Source: DATGZX01 sp035296965
Lineage (GTDB): Bacteria > Planctomycetota > Planctomycetia > Gemmatales > Gemmataceae
Length of the DNA: 19,548 nucleotides
Assembly (NCBI GenBank): GCA_035296965.1
Contig: DATGZX010000062.1
Location: forward strand, 1 to 19,548
Direction: 5' to 3'
This document shows, piece after piece, positions 15,340 through 19,548 of this stretch. How positions within the stretch are numbered: the first letter of the stretch is position 1; each line of letters opens with the position of its first letter. Under the pieces are notes generated by a model. The model was not told the origin of the DNA. It saw only the letters and a list, made by a program, of their open reading frames with translations, and did no database searches. Position numbers and translations under genes: made by a program.

Positions 15340-15798
15340 TTATTTTGCCTTCGCCCGCTTGTAAGACACGAGAATGTGCTGGCTGCCTGGCTTCGAGGAG
15401 AACTCCGTTGGCCTCGGCTTATCGGGTTCGGCCCGGCAGTACTTGAGCGTGTCGTCCGTCACTTCATAGATGCCGAGCGCTATCTGGCCCTTCATGCTGC
15501 CTGACGTGTAAATGAAGTCGATCGTCTTGGGTTTCTTCGTGGGGTCGATCTTGATCGTGGCCTCAACGACGGTGACGTCGCCGGCCTCGGCCTTGAAGTT
15601 GCGGTCCCCGTCAATTGTCGTGGTCACCGATCGCAATGTCACGTCGTCATAGGGCTTATTGCCGTCGGCCTCGAAAGAAGTGAACTTCCATGTGCCCTGG
15701 AGCTTCTTCAATCCTTTCTTGACCGCATCCTCGGGCGGGTCCGCAGCAAGGAACAGTCCCGTCGTCGCAACCAGCAGCAAAAAACGCGACTTTCTCAT
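15340..15798 (-). CDS. TIGR03067 domain-containing exported protein
   Basis: A 152-aa protein of a lipocalin-like family expanded in planctomycetes. A signal peptide occupies about residues 1-19 (RKSRFLLLVATTGLFLAA). The family signatures are LKKLQGTWKFTSFEADG (about 30-46), IKIDPTKKPKTIDF, GIYEVTDDTLKYCRAEP, and RPTEFSSKPGS near the C-terminus. The product is predicted to be a small exported beta-barrel of unknown ligand. There is no lipobox Cys. The start ATG 15798 has GGAG 8 nt upstream. The 40-nt leader (15799-15838) is closely matched by a remnant at 3498-3539, so it is either a duplicated gene start or a conserved regulatory leader. Confidence 0.92.
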   Translation of the reverse strand: MRKSRFLLLVATTGLFLAADPPEDAVKKGLKKLQGTWKFTSFEADGNKPYDDVTLRSVTTTIDGDRNFKAEAGDVTVVEATIKIDPTKKPKTIDFIYTSGSMKGQIALGIYEVTDDTLKYCRAEPDKPRPTEFSSKPGSQHILVSYKRAKAK

Positions 15799-15838
15799 TG
15801 GCGCATCTCCATTATGTCAGAGTTTTCCGCGTATTCCG
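15799..15838 (-). promoter_or_regulatory. Conserved leader of the TIGR03067 gene
   Basis: The 40 nt before the start codon, including GGAG, have a near copy on the same strand at 3539-3501. The shared core CGGARTACGCGGAAA then CTCTG lies about 25-40 nt before the start and is a candidate regulatory element. Two copies in one window do not prove function. Confidence 0.35.
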
Positions 15839-16059
15839 AGCATACCTGGTTGCTCGGGCGCTGTAAACCTCGCGGTATCGATGGCCGGGTAGAACCAAGG
15901 AGTCTGTTCCATATATTCCACATCCCGCAGACCACGCTCCCCGCGAATGCGTCGCTTCCGCTGAACCGGAGAAATCGCGCCAGCCGACATAAGAAGGAAG
16001 GTCTACTACATGCGCACAACGCGAACTTGACCCACGGAAGGGCCAAGGAGGTCGGCAGG

Positions 16060-17592
16060 ATGTCGCGGATCAGTTGGCGCGGAAGATTCGCCCCGGCGTT
16101 CTACGGCGGCCTGTCGCTCCTTGCAGGCGCTGCCGGCCCGGCCATTTTCGCACAGGAGCTGGCGCCGCCCGCGCTGCACTTGCAGGCCCCCCCCGCGGTG
16201 CACGCTTTCACCTCCCCTGCCCCGATGGACGACGCCAAGCCGCTGCCGATCAGCCTGCCCACGGCACTACGCCTGGCCAATGTACAGTCCACCGATGTCG
16301 CCGCGGCTGCCGAGCGCATCCGTGTGGCGTGCGCGGTGCTGGCGCAGGCCAAGGCGCTCTGGCTGCCGACGATCACCATCGGCGGCGACTACAACCGCCA
16401 TGACGGCGCGATTCAGGACTCGTCGGGCGCTGTTACCGACGCGAGCCATGGCAGCCTCATGTTCGGCCTGGGCACTGGCATTGGCTCGGCCGCCATTCTG
16501 TCGCCTGACGACGCGATCTTTGCACCGCTCGTGGCTCGACAGCGCGTCCGCGCCCGGCAAGCGGACCTCCAGGCCGCCTCCAATGACACGCTGGTGGCCA
16601 CCACCGACGCGTACTTCACCGTGCAACAGGCCCGCGGCGAATTGGCCGGGGCCCTGGTGGCTACGCGCCGCACGGCGGAAATTGTCAGCCGAGCCCATAA
16701 GCTGGTTTCCTCGGGACTGGTGCCCGCGCTGGAAATCGATCGCGCCGAGGCCGAGCTGGCGCGACGCCAGCAGGCGGAATTCCTCGCCCGCGAGCGCTGG
16801 GCGGTGGCCAGCGCGGAACTTCTGCGCATCATTCGCCTGGACGACGGATCTGCCCAGGTCGAGCCCCTGGAGCCGCCAAACCTGCGCGTGGACCTGGTCG
16901 ATCTTAAACGCACTGTGGATGACCTCATTCCGATTGCACTTACTTCCCGCCCGGAATTGAGGTCGCAGCAGGCGGAGGTGCAAGCGACATTGACACTGCT
17001 AAAGCAGGAGAGGCTGCGGCCGCTCATCCCAAGCATACTCCTGAGGGGGTATTCCACGCCCGTGACCGGAACCCTCGCCGGCGGCGTCTTTGCAGGCGGG
17101 ACCAACGGGACGATCGGCAATACCGGGCTGAGAGGGGACCTGGATCTTCAAATCCTGTGGCAGTTGGACAACCTTGGCTTTGGCAACCGGGGGCGCATTC
17201 ATCAGCGCGAGGCCGAGAATCGCCTGGCGGTGATCAATCTCTTTCGCATTCAGGACCGCGTCGCGGCCGAGGTGGCGCAGGCCCACGCTCAAGCGCAGAT
17301 GGCAGCCCGGCGCGCCGATTTTGCCGAGAAGGAATTGCGCGCAGCGCTCAATTCCGCGGACAAGAACCTTGCGGCACTGAGCCAGACCAAACAGGCCGGA
17401 GGCGTCTTGCAGACGCTCGTGCGCCCGCAAGAGGCGGTCGCGGCCGTGCAGGAGCTGGGCCAGGCTTTCATCGACTACTACGGCGCGATTGCGGACTACG
17501 ACCGTGCCCAGTTTTGGCTCTATCGGTCGCTCGGGCATCCGGCACAGACACTGGCGAACGAGGGCGCGGGTTCTCTGCCGTCGCAGCAGTAG
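16060..17592 (+). CDS. TolC-family outer membrane protein
   Basis: A 510-aa outer-membrane efflux protein, the exit duct of tripartite export systems. The signal peptide is about residues 5-28 (FAPAFYGGLSLLAGAAG, cleavage near FAQE). Two OEP repeats are visible. The first starts ISLPTALRLANVQSTDVAAA and includes AKALWLPTITIGGDYNRHDG and the long helix YFTVQQARGELAGALVATRR. The second starts LIPIALTSRPELRSQQAEVQ and ends in the helices AEVAQAHAQAQMAARRADF and AVQELGQAFIDYYGAIADYD. The length is normal for the family. The frame opens at 15814, but ATG 16060 has AAGGAGG 8 nt upstream and begins the signal peptide. No membrane-fusion or RND/ABC pump gene is adjacent, so its partner pump must be encoded elsewhere. 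Confidence 0.92.
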   Translation: MSRISWRGRFAPAFYGGLSLLAGAAGPAIFAQELAPPALHLQAPPAVHAFTSPAPMDDAKPLPISLPTALRLANVQSTDVAAAAERIRVACAVLAQAKALWLPTITIGGDYNRHDGAIQDSSGAVTDASHGSLMFGLGTGIGSAAILSPDDAIFAPLVARQRVRARQADLQAASNDTLVATTDAYFTVQQARGELAGALVATRRTAEIVSRAHKLVSSGLVPALEIDRAEAELARRQQAEFLARERWAVASAELLRIIRLDDGSAQVEPLEPPNLRVDLVDLKRTVDDLIPIALTSRPELRSQQAEVQATLTLLKQERLRPLIPSILLRGYSTPVTGTLAGGVFAGGTNGTIGNTGLRGDLDLQILWQLDNLGFGNRGRIHQREAENRLAVINLFRIQDRVAAEVAQAHAQAQMAARRADFAEKELRAALNSADKNLAALSQTKQAGGVLQTLVRPQEAVAAVQELGQAFIDYYGAIADYDRAQFWLYRSLGHPAQTLANEGAGSLPSQQ

Positions 17593-17593
17593 G

Positions 17594-17702
17594 AGCCTGC
17601 TGAAAAAGGCGTCTGACCCCTTCCACGAAGGGCGATAGATCCTCAAGAAAGGGGGAAATCAGTGAAGCTCCGTAGGGGGTCAGACCCCTTTTTCAGCAGG
17701 CT
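17594..17702. mobile_element. MITE-like element with 27-bp terminal inverted repeats
   Basis: The left end 17594-17620 and right end 17676-17702 are reverse complements at 26 of 27 positions. The end sequence is AGCCTGCTGAAAAAGG then SGTCTGACCCC. The total length is 109 bp with a 55-bp centre and no coding capacity, so any movement would need a transposase in trans. It starts 2 nt after the TolC gene stop codon, and its last base is the third base of the stop codon of the convergent gene. It therefore fills the whole gap. GGGGTCAGACCCCTTTTT within the right end has intrinsic palindromic and T-tract character, so it may also terminate transcription. Confidence 0.65.
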
Positions 17703-19006
17703 CACGGCACCTTCCACTGATAGACCACGGGATAGGGACCCGAACCCAATCGCTCGACGCGCGGGCAGATGGCATAGAGCATGCCCTCGCCGGCGTCGAA
17801 CACCAGTCCCGTGCAGACCTTGTCACAAGTCAGCTGCATGTTTGGGGCCAGCTTGGTCGGATCGAATTCTTCCGTCGGACCGATTTTCGAGGAAGCCATC
17901 CGGCCCGCTGCGACCGCGGCCAGGTCGTTGGCGTCGTAAATCAGCCATGCTGCCCGGTACTGGGAGCCATGCTGCCCTTTGGCTTCATGGCAGGGGTCCT
18001 TGATGCCGCTGGCCAGCGGTGACTTGCCATACCAGACGTGTTCCGAGGCGAAGCGATTGCCGAACAACACGCCGCGTACCGTTCGTCCTTCGATCCAGGT
18101 GCAGGAGGGCACATAGTCCGCAGCCGTCCAGTAGCCGAGGTTGCCCTGGGTGGGCCAAAAGAGCGGGCTACGCGTCGTCAACACCTGCTCACGCTCGTTG
18201 AGCACATCGTAATCGGGAGGCCGAATCAGCCGCTGGGTCTGCGGATAAAAGACGAGGGGGACGCTGTGCAGCAAGGCCCCTGCCGGCGTTGCCTCTCCCG
18301 GCATGTCGATGGCGTACAGGCCTGGTCCCCAGGAGGAATTGGAGGATCCTGATTCAATACCGGCACCCACGGCCAAGCGCCGGCCGCCCGTGTACTGGTT
18401 TGCGAACCACTCGGGCAGGATGGTCACGTAGTTGCGTCCGCGCGCTTGCCCCACGTCCAGCAGCCAAGGGCCGAAAGCGGTGGCCGTGCCGTCGGCATTG
18501 AAGCGTGTAAAGCCCAGAAACGGCTTGTTGCCCGGCTGCACGTCGTAGTTGCCGCCGTAGGTCCAGAAAAGCTTGTCCCCCAGCCAACATAATCCTTGCG
18601 TCTCCAGTTTCGTCGTCGTGGATGTGCGATGGCCCTGGTAGATGTCCCAGGCTTTCACGAGCTTCGCCCGCGGAGCGCCTTTCACATCGGGTCCAAAGCC
18701 TGCATCGGTAAACTCGAAGGCGTTCGTGCCGAAAGTCGTTTTGCCGACGCAGAAGAACGTCTTGGTGCCATCCGCGCCCTTGCGGAGGGCGAGGGCCCCG
18801 TAGGCATTCGGATCGATCTCGGTCGGCAGCAGCATCGCTCCAACGAATTGCAGGTCCGAGGCTTTCAGCAGCCGCTTGTTGCCGGATGGCTGATCCGAGT
18901 TTGCGGTTGTCGCAGATGATGGCTGTTCCACGGGATGCATGCCGAAGAGGGCCGCGCCTGGCACCGTCAGTATCCCGAACGCCACGACAAACAGTCGATG
19001 CGACAT
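17702..19006 (-). CDS. Exported protein of unknown function
   Basis: I do not recognise this 434-aa family. An N-terminal signal peptide (SHRLFVVAFGILTVPGAALFG, about residues 2-22) is followed by a low-complexity Ser/Thr linker. The mature part starts LLKASDLQFVGAMLLPTEID and is rich in Gly, aromatic residues and short beta-strand blocks: TKTFFCVGKTTFGTNAFEF, TQGLCWLGDKLFWTYGGNYD, GRRLAVGAGIESGSSNSSWG, and CTGLVFDAGEGMLYAICP at the end. This periodicity suggests a beta-propeller-like exported protein. Several Cys are present. The frame is open to 19171, but ATG 19006 begins the signal peptide and has AAAGGG about 10 nt upstream. It is monocistronic and convergent with the TolC gene; its stop codon touches the MITE-like element. 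Confidence 0.75.
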   Translation of the reverse strand: MSHRLFVVAFGILTVPGAALFGMHPVEQPSSATTANSDQPSGNKRLLKASDLQFVGAMLLPTEIDPNAYGALALRKGADGTKTFFCVGKTTFGTNAFEFTDAGFGPDVKGAPRAKLVKAWDIYQGHRTSTTTKLETQGLCWLGDKLFWTYGGNYDVQPGNKPFLGFTRFNADGTATAFGPWLLDVGQARGRNYVTILPEWFANQYTGGRRLAVGAGIESGSSNSSWGPGLYAIDMPGEATPAGALLHSVPLVFYPQTQRLIRPPDYDVLNEREQVLTTRSPLFWPTQGNLGYWTAADYVPSCTWIEGRTVRGVLFGNRFASEHVWYGKSPLASGIKDPCHEAKGQHGSQYRAAWLIYDANDLAAVAAGRMASSKIGPTEEFDPTKLAPNMQLTCDKVCTGLVFDAGEGMLYAICPRVERLGSGPYPVVYQWKVP

Positions 19007-19490
19007 GAAAAGCACCCTTTCCTCTGCTCCGTCGGCAGCGGATTGCCGTTTTCCAGGTTCGCGCACGCTCCGTGCATTGTAAGGCCCCAGGCGTGTTGCC
19101 TCCACAATGTTCGTGCAGGCACTTGCTGGCCCTTCCGCGTGCGCTGTTACAAAATGCTGAACAGGAGGCAACAGAGAGAAATCCCTCGTCTGAGACCCGT
19201 TGCTCTCGGAAAATAGTTGCAGCCCAAGTGACTGCCTCAGTAGAGTGCATTCGCGTGACGCCGTCGGTCATCCGATCCCCATAGCGCTGGCTGGGTCCGC
19301 GGTTGAGTTCAACTGGAATCTATCATGAGTGCCACGCACGGAAGCGAGTGAATACGCCAATCCCCCAAGGCGGAGCAAACACGATGGATTCCTTAACGTT
19401 CGCCGGAGGTAATTTGTTAGCGCGTACCTATGGCTCGGGAGCGCTTAGGGGGCGAAGTATCTGAAAAGGCCTGCCGCGGAGGAGTAGAAC
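19007..19490. other. Intergenic region, no feature identified
   Basis: These 484 bases upstream of the unknown exported protein (minus strand) contain no supported gene. Only a short palindrome (GTTGAGTTCAAC, near 19302-19313) was noticed. The promoter of the minus-strand gene and possibly one for a plus-strand gene at 19491 should lie here. Confidence 0.4.
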
Positions 19491-19548
19491 ATGCGCGGGC
19501 GCGTCGTGCGTGGTCAGGGAGGCAGCGGTAGGGGCACGACCGGGCCAC
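19491..19548 (+). CDS. Possible start of a CDS running off the right edge
   Basis: ATG 19491 is preceded by GGAGGAG with 6-nt spacing, a strong ribosome site, and the frame stays open for 19 codons to the window end. The visible residues (MRGRVVRGQGGSGRGTTGP) are Gly/Arg-rich and show no family. It could also be a chance start. Confidence 0.3.
   Translation, partial: MRGRVVRGQGGSGRGTTGP

Noticed and set aside
19007..19171. 55-residue N-terminal extension of the unknown exported protein
   Set aside because: It would bury the signal peptide that starts at ATG 19006.
1..19548. CRISPR array, defence island or biosynthetic cluster
   Set aside because: No regularly spaced repeats, no Cas, restriction, toxin-antitoxin or synthase-type proteins were found among the supported genes.

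Overview
The window looks like a chromosomal segment of a planctomycete, probably a Gemmataceae/Pirellulales-type bacterium. The evidence is protein content: a DUF1501 protein with a Tat signal, a TIGR03067 protein (a family expanded in planctomycetes), a DUF4139 protein, a GYF-domain protein, a bacterial VPS10/Asp-box propeller and a PadR-HAAS pair. High GC in most genes, many exported proteins and mostly single-gene transcription units fit the same picture. No rRNA, tRNA, CRISPR array or complete insertion sequence was seen.

Layout. Positions 1-125 hold the 3' tail of a probable IS4-type transposase. It is followed by a membrane protein of unknown function whose GC is clearly lower (about 49% by hand count) than its neighbours (184-819). 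Next is an isocitrate lyase/PEP mutase family enzyme (996-1817). A PadR regulator and a HAAS-domain membrane protein overlap by 14 nt (2098-3442) and share a promoter that carries a perfect inverted-repeat operator candidate.

From 3661 to 19006 nine genes alternate strand one by one: a Tat-exported glycoside-hydrolase-like protein (-), DUF1501 (+), DUF4139 (-), a VPS10/Asp-box propeller (+), a GYF plus zinc-ribbon protein (-), a WD40 membrane protein (+), TIGR03067 (-), a TolC-type outer membrane protein (+) and an unrecognised exported protein (-). Every unit therefore appears to be monocistronic, and the genes meet in convergent and divergent gaps. The right edge has a possible start of a further gene at 19491.

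The gaps carry most of the unexplained structure. Three unrelated palindromic elements occupy 1882-1937, 3543-3619 and 6059-6117. A 109-bp MITE-like element with 27-bp terminal inverted repeats (17594-17702) fills one convergent gap completely. A weaker inverted repeat lies at 15136-15230. On the minus strand, 3435-3539 is a decayed relative of the 5' leader and signal-peptide start of the TIGR03067 gene at 15340-15798. It is probably the stump of a lost paralogue.

Functionally the window is mainly a cell-envelope and export set, not a pathway. The clearest regulatory unit is PadR plus HAAS, in which a membrane protein is probably made with, and controlled by, its own repressor. I see no defence system, secretion cluster or biosynthetic cluster.
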